Made by a program: the position numbers and the translations under genes | Shown: positions 23,935 through 32,596 of the stretch, one piece after another | Layout of the letters: each line of letters starts with the position of its first letter | Numbering within the stretch: the stretch's first letter is position 1 | Assembly: GCA_038528605.1 (NCBI GenBank) | Contig: JBCBEP010000003.1 | Location: forward strand, 16,436 to 80,435 | DNA from: Thermohalobaculum sp038528605 | GTDB lineage: Bacteria > Pseudomonadota > Alphaproteobacteria > Rhodobacterales > Rhodobacteraceae | Length of the DNA: 64,000 nt | Direction: 5' to 3' | The notes under the pieces: model-generated | The model's input: only the letters and a program-made list of their open reading frames with translations | Database searches by the model: none | Told to the model about the DNA's origin: nothing

Positions 23935-25158
23935 TCAGCTGCCGACGTCGAAGCGCCGCGGTGCGGGGTCTAGCACGATGAAGCCGCCGTTGCCGACTTC
24001 GAGCACCGCAAGGCCCCGATCCGTCTGACCGTCCGGCCTCAGCCGCACGGCGCCTACGGCGCCTTCGAAACCGCTGGCACGCGTCAGGGCATTCCGTGAG
24101 AACGGGTCTCCGACACCTGCGGCACGCGCCTCGCTCGCCAGCGTCGCCGCGATGAGCCCTGCATCGAAGCCGAGTACCGCCACGAAGGGCGGGCGCTCGC
24201 CGTAGCGCGTCTGATAGCGCTGGTAGAAGGCGGCGACCGCTTCCGTGTCCGCTCCCGCGAACCAGCCGCCCAGAAGCTCGGGCGCCCTCAGCGTCTCCCC
24301 AGCTTCCCACTGCCCAATGCCGAGGTACCGGACCTGTGGCTGCGGCATGCCGTGGAAATCCACAAAGCTGGCGGCGATGGCGAGGCCCTGGCCGAAATCG
24401 GGCATCAGCACCGCCTGCGCACCCCCGAGTTCGGCCTCCGAGACGAAGAGGGGAGCGGTCCGCTCGATGTCCTGGAAGCTCCGCGGGTACACCTCCTCGG
24501 CGACGATGCTGACACCCGCTCCCGCCGCTGCCGGGCCGACCGCGCGCAGGGCGGCGGCGCCATAGGGCACATCCGGTGCGTAGACGGCGACGGCGCCGAG
24601 CCCCTGTGCCGCCGCGTAGCGCAGAATGCGGTCCACCTCGTTCTCCGGCGCGAAGCCCGTGACCCACACATTTTGGCCGGCAGCGCTCGTGTCGGTCGAG
24701 AACGAGAGTACCGGGACACTCTGCGTTGCAGCACCAACGGCGCGTGCGCTGCTGGCGAAGAGGGGGCCGAGTATGAGCCGTGCGCCCCCCGCCAGTGCCG
24801 CTTCCGCTGCCGCTGTCGCGCCTTCCGGCGTTCCGCGCGTGTCGTAGCTCCGGAGCGAGACAGCGCTCCCCGCGGGACCTGAAAGTGCCAGTTCCGCCGC
24901 CTTCAGGATCGCAGCCGCACTTGCCGCCGCGCGCTGGTCGGCAGCGCCGAGCGGCAGGAGAATCGCAACCTCCGAAGGTCCGGCCGACGGGCGGCTGGGC
25001 GTCGCGGGTGCGGCAGGGGCCCCTGCACTTGTCTCGCCGCCTGCTCCCTGCGGCGGCGGGGCGGTCGTACAGGCCGCCAGCGCCCCGATGAGGGCGACAG
25101 CCAGTGTGCGCCGGATGAGGCTCGAACAACCCGTCATCGCATTCTCGAGAACGCTCAT
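23935..25158 (-). CDS. Penicillin-binding protein activator LpoA-like lipoprotein
   Basis: 407-residue lipoprotein with lipobox LAAC at about residues 29-32, after a charged start and ALIGALAAC core. A proline/alanine-rich linker is followed by a periplasmic-binding-protein-like fold (VAILLPLGAADQ, GARLILGPLFASSARAV, VPVLSFSTD). This is the C-terminal domain architecture of LpoA, an activator of class A penicillin-binding proteins, or of a leucine-binding-like receptor. Context favours LpoA: it is divergent from rsmI, which is followed by yraN and a BON lipoprotein, as in enterobacteria. The ATG at 25158 has AGAGGAG upstream. The TPR half of enterobacterial LpoA is missing, which is usual in alphaproteobacteria. 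Confidence 0.82.
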   Translation of the reverse strand: MSVLENAMTGCSSLIRRTLAVALIGALAACTTAPPPQGAGGETSAGAPAAPATPSRPSAGPSEVAILLPLGAADQRAAASAAAILKAAELALSGPAGSAVSLRSYDTRGTPEGATAAAEAALAGGARLILGPLFASSARAVGAATQSVPVLSFSTDTSAAGQNVWVTGFAPENEVDRILRYAAAQGLGAVAVYAPDVPYGAAALRAVGPAAAGAGVSIVAEEVYPRSFQDIERTAPLFVSEAELGGAQAVLMPDFGQGLAIAASFVDFHGMPQPQVRYLGIGQWEAGETLRAPELLGGWFAGADTEAVAAFYQRYQTRYGERPPFVAVLGFDAGLIAATLASEARAAGVGDPFSRNALTRASGFEGAVGAVRLRPDGQTDRGLAVLEVGNGGFIVLDPAPRRFDVGS

Positions 25159-25406
25159 GGTCTGCTGCTCCTCTGACGCCTCGTCCCCTGCGCCGGCGGC
25201 CAGGCGGGCCCGGTAGCACACAGGCGCGTCATGGCGGATGAGCGCGGTACGAGCCCTGGGCGACTGGTGGCTGGCTGCCGATCCGGCGGGACCCTTGCAT
25301 CGGAGCATCGAAATGTAAACGCAAGGGTGGGGCGACATGGCGCGCCATACCGGGCTGTGGTGGCGATCTTTCGTCCCTTCGGTCCCGTGCACGGAGGATC
25401 AGGGAC

Positions 25407-26309
25407 ATGACGGGCGCCGAGGACCAAAGCGATGCCGAGGGGGAGGGCGGGGCACCGCGCCCGGCCCCGGGGCTGTATCTCGTGGCCACACCCATCGGTA
25501 ACGCCCGCGACATCACCCTCCGGGCCCTCGATCTTCTTGCTGGCTGCGATGCCATCGCGGCGGAAGATACGCGCACGACGCGGCGCCTCATGGAAATCCA
25601 CGGCATCGCCCTGCGTGACCGCCCGATGCTGCCCTATCACGACCGGAACGGCGCCGAAGCGCGCCCGCGCATTGCGGCGTGGCTCGAGGAGGGACGCTCG
25701 GTCGCCTACTGCACGGATGCCGGGACGCCGCTGATCGCCGACCCCGGCTTCCGGCTGGTGCGCCTTGCGGCCGAGGCAGGCCATGCGGTGACGGCCCTGC
25801 CCGGACCCTCGGCCGCGCTGGTGGCGCTGAGCCTTTCCGGGCTGCCGACGGACCGGTTCATGTTCGCGGGGTTTCCCCCGTCGAAAGCCGGCGCCCGGGC
25901 GCGCTTCCTCGCGGAGCTCGCTTCCGTTTCCGCGACGCTCGTGCTGTTCGAGAGCCCCCACCGCGTGGTCGAAAGCGTGGCTGCGATGGCGGAGACCTTT
26001 GGGGCGGGGCGCCCAGCCTCGCTCGCGCGCGAACTCACCAAGAGGTTTGAGGAGGTGCGCCGGACATCGCTTGGAGAACTCGCCGCCGCCCTCGCTGCGG
26101 ATGGCGCGCCCCGCGGCGAGATTGTTCTGGTGATCGGACCGCCGGCTGATGGCGAAAGCGCGTCGGAAGCCGATATCGATGAGGCGCTGAGGCTGGCTTT
26201 GAGGGAGATGAGCGTGAAAGACGCAGCAAGCCATGTGGCTGCCACGATGGGAGTGCCCCGTCGCAGTGTGTACGCCCGGGCTGTTCTACTCTCGAAACGG
26301 CAGGATTAG
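25407..26309 (+). CDS. rsmI: 16S rRNA (cytidine-1402-2'-O)-methyltransferase
   Basis: 300 residues, SAM-dependent tetrapyrrole-methylase fold. The N-terminal GLYLVATPIGNARDITLRAL is the family hallmark, together with EDTRTTRRLM, TDAGTPLIADPG and ALPGPSAALVAL. It methylates C1402 in the ribosomal decoding centre. It is divergent from the LpoA-like gene across about 250 bases that must hold both promoters, and is followed closely by yraN. Confidence 0.95.
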   Translation: MTGAEDQSDAEGEGGAPRPAPGLYLVATPIGNARDITLRALDLLAGCDAIAAEDTRTTRRLMEIHGIALRDRPMLPYHDRNGAEARPRIAAWLEEGRSVAYCTDAGTPLIADPGFRLVRLAAEAGHAVTALPGPSAALVALSLSGLPTDRFMFAGFPPSKAGARARFLAELASVSATLVLFESPHRVVESVAAMAETFGAGRPASLARELTKRFEEVRRTSLGELAAALAADGAPRGEIVLVIGPPADGESASEADIDEALRLALREMSVKDAASHVAATMGVPRRSVYARAVLLSKRQD

Positions 26310-26375
26310 CGGAACATTAAGCGAATTGAGGCAGAGTGAACGCGTCCGAACACCGCGATGCAAGAAGGGCTCAGA

Positions 26376-26777
26376 ATGCGCGTTTCCATGCCGAGTGACC
26401 GCCGCAGCAGTCGTAGCCGGCGCAATGCCATGGCAGGGCTCCTCGCGGAGGAAGGCGTGGCGCGCGCATACGAAGCTGGTGGCGCCGAGATCCTGGCGAA
26501 GCGGTGCCGCATGCAGGGCGGGGAACTCGACATCGTGGCGCGCGAGGGCGATGTGCTGGTCTTCGTCGAGGTGAAGCGCCGGAAGTCGGGGCTGGAGGGT
26601 GAGTGTCCCGTTGGGACGCAGCAGTGGCGGCGCTTGGAGACCGCGGCCGAAGAGTATATGCTCCGCCATGCGCGAGAGACGGGCGTCATGCCGCGCTGTC
26701 GCTTCGATCTGGCCGTCACACGGCCGGACGGCGTCAGCACGGTAATCAGAAACGCCTGCAGCGCCGAGCAGTACTGA
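26376..26777 (+). CDS. YraN family (UPF0102) protein
   Basis: 133 residues with the restriction-endonuclease-like core GELDIVAREGDVLVFVEVKRR, containing the D-ExK-type residues of the YraN family. A nuclease role is predicted by fold but unproven. The ATG at 26376 is preferred over 26358 because AGAAGGG sits at a proper distance before it. It lies between rsmI and the BON lipoprotein, the conserved yraL-yraN-yraP neighbourhood. Confidence 0.88.
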   Translation: MRVSMPSDRRSSRSRRNAMAGLLAEEGVARAYEAGGAEILAKRCRMQGGELDIVAREGDVLVFVEVKRRKSGLEGECPVGTQQWRRLETAAEEYMLRHARETGVMPRCRFDLAVTRPDGVSTVIRNACSAEQY

Positions 26778-26790
26778 GGCAGCAGGAAAG

Positions 26791-27411
26791 ATGAAGAAAT
26801 CGTTGACGTTCTGGGCCGCGCTGCTGGCAGCAGCGGGCCTTCAGGCTTGTGCGCCCGTCGCCGTGGTCGGCTCTGGCGCCGTGCTCACCCGTTCCGTCGT
26901 TCAGGAACGCCCGACCATGGCGGCGCTGACGGATACGGAGATCGAACTCTCGATCGCCACACGCATGGGCGAGCATTCGGGAGAGCTCTATCGAGACGTC
27001 GCCGTGGCGGTGACGGAGGGCAGGGTGGTGCTCACCGGCAGCGTGCCCGATCGCGAAGACCGGATTGCAGCCGAGCGCATCGCCTGGGTGCCCGCAGGCG
27101 TTGCGGGGGTTACCAACGAGATCACCGTGGCGGAGGATGCTGGCACCCGCAGCTACCTCCGGGACGTGGGCATCTCGAACGCGCTCCGGTACCGTCTGGT
27201 GCGGGATGGTGACGTGGCGGCCGTGAATATCTCGGTGGAGACAGTGGATGGTGTCGTCCATCTCACCGGGCTTGCCCGCTCCCCCCGGGAGATCGAGCGC
27301 ACGGTGCGGCACGCACAGCGGGTGGAGGGAGTGGACCGTGTCGTGAGCCACCTGCTCCTCATCGACGATCCGCGCCGTTTCGCGGCGGCCCCCGCGCAGC
27401 CACCGGTGTAG
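26791..27411 (+). CDS. BON-domain outer-membrane lipoprotein (DolP/YraP-like)
   Basis: 206 residues: signal peptide with lipobox LQAC at about residues 17-20, then two BON domains (VAVAVTEGRVVLTGSVPD and NISVETVDGVVHLTGLARS). In enterobacteria DolP localises to the outer membrane, supports BAM function and division-site integrity, and binds anionic phospholipid. Only the architecture and neighbourhood are visible here. The gap to gshB has an 8-bp GTGCTCGA/TCGAGCAC stem but no T tract. Confidence 0.87.
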   Translation: MKKSLTFWAALLAAAGLQACAPVAVVGSGAVLTRSVVQERPTMAALTDTEIELSIATRMGEHSGELYRDVAVAVTEGRVVLTGSVPDREDRIAAERIAWVPAGVAGVTNEITVAEDAGTRSYLRDVGISNALRYRLVRDGDVAAVNISVETVDGVVHLTGLARSPREIERTVRHAQRVEGVDRVVSHLLLIDDPRRFAAAPAQPPV

Positions 27412-27539
27412 GCCTCGCGAAGCAGTGAGGCCGTGGTGCTCGATGCCGCCGCGGCCGCGCCACTCGGGCCTCGAGCACTCTTGTCTCCTCGGGCCCGCTC
27501 TGCCATGGCGGGGCGGTCTCGAAGAGGGGAGGAACACGC

Positions 27540-28502
27540 GTGAGCCTCAGGGTCGCCTTCCAGATGGACGCCGTCGCCGGGGTGGACCCTGCGGCTGACA
27601 GTACCTTCCGCCTCGCCCTCGAGGCAGCGGATCGTGGACATCGCCTCTTCTACTACCACGCGCCCGATCTGGTCTGGCGCGATGGTGAGGTGCGCGCCCG
27701 GGGCTGGCCGCTCGAGGTGCGCCGGGGCACGCCGCATTTCAGCCTCGGCACGCCGGAGACCCGTGATCTGGCCGAGGAAGATGTGGTCTGGCTCCGCCAG
27801 GACCCGCCCTTCGACATGGCCTACATCACCAACACCCATCTCCTCGAGCGCATTCACCCCGACACACTGGTGGTCAACGACCCGTTTTGGGTGCGGAACA
27901 GCCCCGAGAAACTGATGGTCCTCGATTTCGCGGACCTGATGCCGCCCACGATGATCGCCCGTTCGCTGACCGATCTGCGCGCCTTCCGCGCGGAGCATGG
28001 GGACATCATCGTGAAGCCGCTCTTCGGCAATGGCGGCGCGGGCGTTTTCCACCTGCGCCCGGAGGACTCGAACCTCGCCTCGCTCCAGGAGATGTTCGCG
28101 GGCCTCAGCCGGGAGCCGCTGATGGCGCAGGCCTATCTTCCAGCCGTGAAGGAGGGTGACAAGCGGGTCATCCTCGTCGACGGTGAGGCGGTGGGCGCCA
28201 TCAACAGGGTGCCGCAGAAGGGCGAGGCGCGCTCCAACATGCATGTGGGCGGGCGGGCCGAACCCTCCGAGCTCACAGCGCGGGACCGCGAGATCTGCGA
28301 GCGGCTCGGCCCCGTGCTAAAGGCGCATGGGCTGATCTTCGTAGGCATCGACGTGATCGGCGGCTATCTCACGGAGATCAACGTGACGTCCCCCACCGGC
28401 ATCCAGGAACTCGAGCGCTTCAGCGGGATCAACGCGGCGGCCGCGATCTGGGATGCGATCGAGGTGCGCGTGGCTGAGGGCCCTCCGGGCGCAGGCGGCT
28501 GA
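27540..28502 (+). CDS. gshB: Glutathione synthetase
   Basis: 320 residues, ATP-grasp enzyme joining gamma-glutamylcysteine and glycine. Signatures are VAFQMDAVAGVDPAADSTF, NDPFWVRNSPEKLMVLDF, the glycine-rich IVKPLFGNGGAGVF loop and TEINVTSPTGIQE. The GTG start at 27540 has GAGGAA upstream. Its stop overlaps the esterase start by one base (TGATG). In alphaproteobacteria gshB often follows the yraN/BON genes, as here. Confidence 0.96.
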   Translation: MSLRVAFQMDAVAGVDPAADSTFRLALEAADRGHRLFYYHAPDLVWRDGEVRARGWPLEVRRGTPHFSLGTPETRDLAEEDVVWLRQDPPFDMAYITNTHLLERIHPDTLVVNDPFWVRNSPEKLMVLDFADLMPPTMIARSLTDLRAFRAEHGDIIVKPLFGNGGAGVFHLRPEDSNLASLQEMFAGLSREPLMAQAYLPAVKEGDKRVILVDGEAVGAINRVPQKGEARSNMHVGGRAEPSELTARDREICERLGPVLKAHGLIFVGIDVIGGYLTEINVTSPTGIQELERFSGINAAAAIWDAIEVRVAEGPPGAGG

Positions 28503-29452
28503 TGGCCGCTGTCTTCGCGCGGCTTTTGCCGGCGCGTATCCCGCTCCGGGCGCTCGACCTCGTCCTCCGCTTCGCGGTGAAGACGCGGCTTGCCCGCGAG
28601 AGCGACCCTCTCGCCTTTCGCAAGCATCTAGACGCGGCGGCGCCGCTGATGAGGGATCCGGCGGGGGCGCGGTACAGGGCGCTCACGGTGCCCAACGGGG
28701 CGGAGGGCATTGCGGCGGCATGGGCCGAAGCGGGCGAGGCGCCGCCTCGCGACGGGCCGGTGATCCTGTATCTGCATGGCGGCGCCTATCTTGGCGGATC
28801 GTCCCGCACCCACCGCCATCTTGCCGCCGCGCTGGCGGGGGCCGCCGGCATGCGGGCGCTGGTGATCGACTATAGGCTGGCGCCGGAGCATCCGCTGCCC
28901 GCCGCGCTGAGGGACGCCCGCGCGGCCTGGAACTGGCTGGTGGCCGGGGGCACGCCGCCCGAGCGCATCGCGCTGGCCGGCGACAGCGCCGGCGGGGGGC
29001 TGGCGCTAGCGCTGCTCGCGGATCTGACGGCGGACCGCCGGCCGCTGCCCGGCGCGCTGGCGCTCTTCTCGCCCTGGACGGATATGCGGGGCGAGGCGGC
29101 GAGCCTCACGAGCAATGCGGTGCGGGACGCGATGCTGCCCGCGGCGAAGCTCGAGGAAGTGGTGGGGCATTGCCTCGGCCCTGAGGGGGATGCCGCGGAC
29201 TGGCGGGTCTCGCCCGTGCTGGCGCGCTTCGAGCGGCCGCCCCCGGCGATGATCTTCGCCAGTATGCACGAGATCCTGCTCGACGACGCGATTGCCGCTG
29301 CGGAGGCGCTGAAGGCCGGGGGATCCGACCCGGTGCTGGAGATCCGGGACGGGCTGCCCCATGCCTGGCCGATCTTCCGCGGCTATCTGGCGGAGGCGGA
29401 CGCGGATTTGGCCAAGGCGGGGGCGTTCCTGGCGTCGGCCCTCGCGCGCTGA
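28502..29452 (+). CDS. Alpha/beta hydrolase, hormone-sensitive-lipase (family IV) esterase
   Basis: 316 residues. The oxyanion-hole motif YLHGGAYLGGSS and the nucleophile motif LAGDSAGGGLALALL are both exact for family IV. Acid and His are in EILLDDAIAAAE and DGLPHAWPIF. It probably hydrolyses short-chain esters; the physiological substrate is unknown. It is translationally coupled to gshB and followed by a strong terminator. Confidence 0.9.
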   Translation: MAAVFARLLPARIPLRALDLVLRFAVKTRLARESDPLAFRKHLDAAAPLMRDPAGARYRALTVPNGAEGIAAAWAEAGEAPPRDGPVILYLHGGAYLGGSSRTHRHLAAALAGAAGMRALVIDYRLAPEHPLPAALRDARAAWNWLVAGGTPPERIALAGDSAGGGLALALLADLTADRRPLPGALALFSPWTDMRGEAASLTSNAVRDAMLPAAKLEEVVGHCLGPEGDAADWRVSPVLARFERPPPAMIFASMHEILLDDAIAAAEALKAGGSDPVLEIRDGLPHAWPIFRGYLAEADADLAKAGAFLASALAR

Positions 29453-29463
29453 CGCGGAGGGCG

Positions 29464-29521
29464 GCGAAAAAGGGGTGGCGTCGCTCCCGCCCGCCCCCCC
29501 GCTCCGCCACCCCTTTTTCGC
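29464..29521. terminator. Strong bidirectional intrinsic terminator
   Basis: A perfect 17-bp stem (GCGAAAAAGGGGTGGCG at 29464-29480 and its exact complement at 29505-29521) encloses a 24-base C-rich loop. A5 and T5 runs within the stem flanks let it work in both directions. It lies between the convergent esterase gene and the hisE-GNAT gene. Confidence 0.88.
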
Positions 29522-29541
29522 GCTTGGCGGGCGATCCGCGA

Positions 29542-30336
29542 CTAGCCGGGGGGCAGGCGCATGCGGCGATGCGGGATACCGGCATCCATGAAGTCGGGGC
29601 CCTCCGCCGCGAAGCCGAGGCGTTCGTAGAAGGGAACGGCGCTGAGCTGGCTTTCGAGCCAGATGGGGCGGCCTTCCGGTGCGAGAGCGTCCGTCACATG
29701 GCGCATCAGGGCCGCGCCGAGACCTGTGCCGCGCGCCCGCCGGGAGATGGCGACACGCTGGATCTTCGCGCCCGGGCCGCCCTCGGGGCCGGTGTTCTTC
29801 ACGCGGAGCGTGCCGAGCGTGTCGATCCCGCGATGGGCGATCCAGTGGCGGCAGTGCCGGTCCTCCCCGTCCTGCTCATCCGCCGCGGAGATGCCCTGCT
29901 CCGCGATGAAGACCTCCACGCGCAATGCAAGGCAGCGCGCGAGAAGCTCGGGACTCGCAGCAGGTTCGATCACGATCTCGTCGGCGCGGGCGGCCTTTTC
30001 GGCGACGCCGCTCGTGCCTTCGCGCGCGGCGAGGGCGGCGAGGGCGTCGTCGAGCGAGAGATCGCAGGCCTCGAGCATGACGAGGAGGTGGTAGAGGACA
30101 TCCGCCGCCTCGCCCGCGAGCGCTCGCGGGCTGAAGGCCGGGGTGCCGGCGCGGGCGGCCTCGATGATCGCCTCCACGGCCTCTTCGCCGAATTTTTCCG
30201 CGGCCTTCGCCGGACCCTTCGCCAGAAGCTTTGCCGTGTGCGAGCTCGTTGGATCCGCGCCGCGCCGGGCATGGATCGTGGCGGCCAGGCGGGCGAGGAC
30301 TGCCGGGTCCGCCCGGCCTGCAGGAGCGCCGCTCAC
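29542..30336 (-). CDS. hisE: Fused phosphoribosyl-ATP pyrophosphatase - GNAT acetyltransferase
   Basis: 264 residues in one uninterrupted frame. Residues about 10-116 are HisE: LARLAATIHARRGADPTSSH, KFGEEAVEAIIEA and GEAADVLYHLLVML with the Mg-binding acidic residues. This domain removes pyrophosphate from phosphoribosyl-ATP in histidine synthesis. Residues about 120-264 are a GNAT domain of the ElaA type: CLALRVEVFIAEQGISAADEQ, IQRVAISRRARGTGLGAALM and VPFYERLGFAAEG. HisE is normally a free 100-110-residue protein or fused to HisI, so this pairing is unusual. The GTG start overlaps the hisF stop (GTGA). The substrate of the acetyltransferase is unknown. Confidence 0.9.
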   Translation of the reverse strand: MSGAPAGRADPAVLARLAATIHARRGADPTSSHTAKLLAKGPAKAAEKFGEEAVEAIIEAARAGTPAFSPRALAGEAADVLYHLLVMLEACDLSLDDALAALAAREGTSGVAEKAARADEIVIEPAASPELLARCLALRVEVFIAEQGISAADEQDGEDRHCRHWIAHRGIDTLGTLRVKNTGPEGGPGAKIQRVAISRRARGTGLGAALMRHVTDALAPEGRPIWLESQLSAVPFYERLGFAAEGPDFMDAGIPHRRMRLPPG

Positions 30337-31097
30337 AGCCGCACCGGGACGCCGGCGGCGGCCATGTGGGCCTTGGCCTCGCCGATGCTGTGCTCGCCGA
30401 AATGGAAGATGGAGGCGGCAAGGACGGCCGAGGCATGGCCCTCGGTCACGCCCTCCACGAGATGGTCGAGCGTGCCCACGCCGCCAGAGGCGATGACCGG
30501 GATCTCGAGCGCATCGGCGATGGTGCGGGTGAGCGGCAGGTTAAAGCCAGCCTTGGTCCCGTCCCGGTCCATGGAGGTGAGCAGGATCTCGCCAGCACCG
30601 CGCGCCTCCACCTCCCGTGCGAAGGCGAGCGCATCGATGCCCGTTGCCTGCCGGCCGCCATGGGTGAAGATCTCGAAGCCCGAGGGCGTGGCCCCGCTCG
30701 ATTTCGCGTCGATGGCGACGACGATGCACTGGCTGCCGAACTTCTCTGCCGCTTCCGCCACGAAGGCAGGGTTCTTCACCGCGGCGGTGTTGATGCTCAC
30801 CTTGTCCGCGCCCGCGAGAAGCAGGGCGCGGATGTCTTCTAGCCTGCGCACGCCGCCGCCCACGGTGAGGGGCATGAAGCAGCGTTCGGCGGTGCGGCGG
30901 GCCACGTCGAGAATGGTGCCGCGATCCTCATGGCTTGCGGTGATGTCGAGAAAGCAGAGCTCGTCCGCCCCCGCCGCGTCGTAGAGGCTGGCCTGTTCGA
31001 CCGGGTCGCCCGCATCGCGCAGGTCGACGAAATTGACACCCTTGACGACGCGCCCGTCGGCCACGTCGAGGCATGGGATCACGCGGGTCTTCAGCAT
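30333..31097 (-). CDS. hisF: Imidazole glycerol phosphate synthase, cyclase subunit
   Basis: 254-residue TIM barrel that, with HisH, converts PRFAR and ammonia to imidazole glycerol phosphate and AICAR. The opening MLKTRVIPCLDVADGRVVKG carries the first catalytic Asp, and the second is in CIVVAIDAK. VTEGHASAVLAASIFHFGE is the conserved phosphate-loop region. The ATG at 31097 has AGGAGA upstream. It overlaps the hisE fusion by GTGA. hisH is 4 kb away on the same strand. Confidence 0.97.
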   Translation of the reverse strand: MLKTRVIPCLDVADGRVVKGVNFVDLRDAGDPVEQASLYDAAGADELCFLDITASHEDRGTILDVARRTAERCFMPLTVGGGVRRLEDIRALLLAGADKVSINTAAVKNPAFVAEAAEKFGSQCIVVAIDAKSSGATPSGFEIFTHGGRQATGIDALAFAREVEARGAGEILLTSMDRDGTKAGFNLPLTRTIADALEIPVIASGGVGTLDHLVEGVTEGHASAVLAASIFHFGEHSIGEAKAHMAAAGVPVRL

Positions 31098-31268
31098 TGG
31101 CGGTCTCTCCTGAGCGGCTCGGGACCGGACTGGCGCGCGGGGCGGGTGAACGTCAAGAGCCGGAATCGCGAGCGCCATGTGACGCCTGACACAGGGGGTA
31201 AGGTTAGCAATCCCTTAATCAACGTGGTGGCGCGGATGGGGCAGACCCGCGCTTTGGGGACTGAAACG

Positions 31269-31532
31269 ATGACCGATACGAGCAATACCTACCGGGAGAC
31301 CGGTCTTGCGAATTCGCTGGTAGCGATCGTGCTTGCAGTCGCCCTCGCGTTCTTTGGTGGGGCGATGACGATTGCGATTAGCGGGCCCGATGTTGTGATG
31401 AACGGACAAGCAGCAGTGTTATCCGGCATCGAGCTTGAGCGTAACGGTGTGCGTGAAGACGGTGAGGTTTCGTCGGTGACGATCGCCTCTGAGGAGTTGA
31501 ATAACCGTCAGCGTTCGTCTTTCGAGTTCTGA
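31269..31532 (+). CDS. Small single-pass membrane protein, unknown
   Basis: 87 residues with one hydrophobic segment (SLVAIVLAVALAFFGGAMTIAI, about residues 16-38) and a polar, serine/glutamate-rich C-terminal domain likely outside the cytoplasm. The ATG at 31269 has GGGGA before it. The DNA is noticeably less GC-rich than its neighbours. It sits between and opposite to hisF and hisA and has its own candidate terminator. No family recognised. Confidence 0.55.
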   Translation: MTDTSNTYRETGLANSLVAIVLAVALAFFGGAMTIAISGPDVVMNGQAAVLSGIELERNGVREDGEVSSVTIASEELNNRQRSSFEF

Positions 31533-31541
31533 AGCTCCGGC

Positions 31542-31564
31542 CCGGCGCTGGGGGGCGCCGGTTT
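31542..31564 (+). terminator. Hairpin after the small membrane-protein gene
   Basis: CCGGCGC / GCGCCGG form a perfect 7-bp GC stem with a 6-base loop followed by TTT, 10 bases past the stop at 31532. The T run is short, so this is a moderate terminator candidate. Confidence 0.5.
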
Positions 31565-31684
31565 CCCAAGGCCGGATGTGTCATGGAAGGGGGGCGGTGC
31601 GCGCTTCGGCATCGTCCCGGTACTGCGAGGGTTCACAGGCGCGCGCTGCCCGGCCGGCAGGGCGCGCGTCTTCTTTCGTGCCGT

Positions 31685-32422
31685 TCAGTCTGCGGATGCA
31701 GGGGCGGCGAGCAGGGCGATCGCCGCCTGCGGATCCAGCCTCCCGTCGTAGAGCGCGCGGCCCGATATCACACCATCGAGCGGCGCGCCGCTGGCCTTGA
31801 GGGCCGCGAGATCCGCCAGCGCGCTGACGCCGCCCGAGGCGATGACGGGGATACTGACCGCATCGGCGAGGGCGGCGGTGGCCTCGATGTTCGGGCCCTG
31901 CATCGCGCCGTCCCGTTCGATATCGGTGTAGATGATGGCAGCCACGCCCGCATCCTCGAACCGCTTGGCGAGATCGGTCGCCGTGACCTCGGAGGTCTCG
32001 GCCCAGCCCTCGACCGCGACGCGTCCCCCCCGTGCATCGATACCCACGGCGATCCGGCCGGGATGGGCCGCGGCGGCCTCGCGCACCAGCGCAGGGTTAC
32101 GCAACGCGACGGTGCCGAGGATGACGCGGGCAATGCCGCGTTCCAGCCAGCCGTCGATCGTCGCGCGGCTCCGGATACCGCCGCCGAGCTGCGCCGGGAT
32201 CGAGAGGGCGCCGAGGATGGCCTCCACCGCGGCCGCGTTCACCGGCCGGCCCTCGAAGGCGCCGTTCAGGTCGACGATATGCAGCCACTCGCACCCTGCA
32301 TCTTCGAAGGCCTTCGCCTGCGCGGCCGGGTCGTCGTTGAACACGGTCGCGGCCGACATTTCGCCCCGCAGCAACCGCACGCAGGCACCGTCCTTCAGGT
32401 CGATGGCCGGGTAGAGGATCAT
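31685..32422 (-). CDS. hisA: ProFAR isomerase HisA
   Basis: 245-residue TIM barrel (phosphoribosylformimino-5-aminoimidazole carboxamide ribotide isomerase) of histidine synthesis. The N-terminal MILYPAIDLKDGACVRLLRG has the catalytic Asp 8, and the second acid is in IIYTDIERDGAMQG. IASGGVSALADL is the conserved phosphate-binding segment. It is on the same strand as hisF but separated from it by the plus-strand membrane-protein gene. Confidence 0.97.
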   Translation of the reverse strand: MILYPAIDLKDGACVRLLRGEMSAATVFNDDPAAQAKAFEDAGCEWLHIVDLNGAFEGRPVNAAAVEAILGALSIPAQLGGGIRSRATIDGWLERGIARVILGTVALRNPALVREAAAAHPGRIAVGIDARGGRVAVEGWAETSEVTATDLAKRFEDAGVAAIIYTDIERDGAMQGPNIEATAALADAVSIPVIASGGVSALADLAALKASGAPLDGVISGRALYDGRLDPQAAIALLAAPASAD

Positions 32423-32529
32423 GGTTCGGTCCCGTCGCTTTCCCTTCGCGGCGCCCGTCTAACGGAGCCGGCGGCGCTGGACCAGCCCGGCACGGCGCCC
32501 TGCACGGACATGCAACGGACCACGAAAAG

Positions 32530-32560
32530 TTGACACTCCGGGGCGACAGGCTGCGTTACG
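32530..32560 (+). promoter_or_regulatory. Candidate promoter for the SCO-linked genes
   Basis: A perfect -35 TTGACA at 32530-32535 lies 62 bases before the ATG at 32597. About 18 bases downstream is a weak, GC-rich -10 region (GTTACGGT). Good -35 but poor -10, so confidence is limited. Confidence 0.35.
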
Positions 32561-32596
32561 GTCCCATCGCCCGGAATGGTTGAAGGAGGCCCCCCA

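Noticed and set aside
29464..29521. Reading the 17-bp inverted repeat as an insertion-sequence end
   Set aside because: No transposase, no target duplication, and the A/T runs and position between convergent genes fit a terminator.
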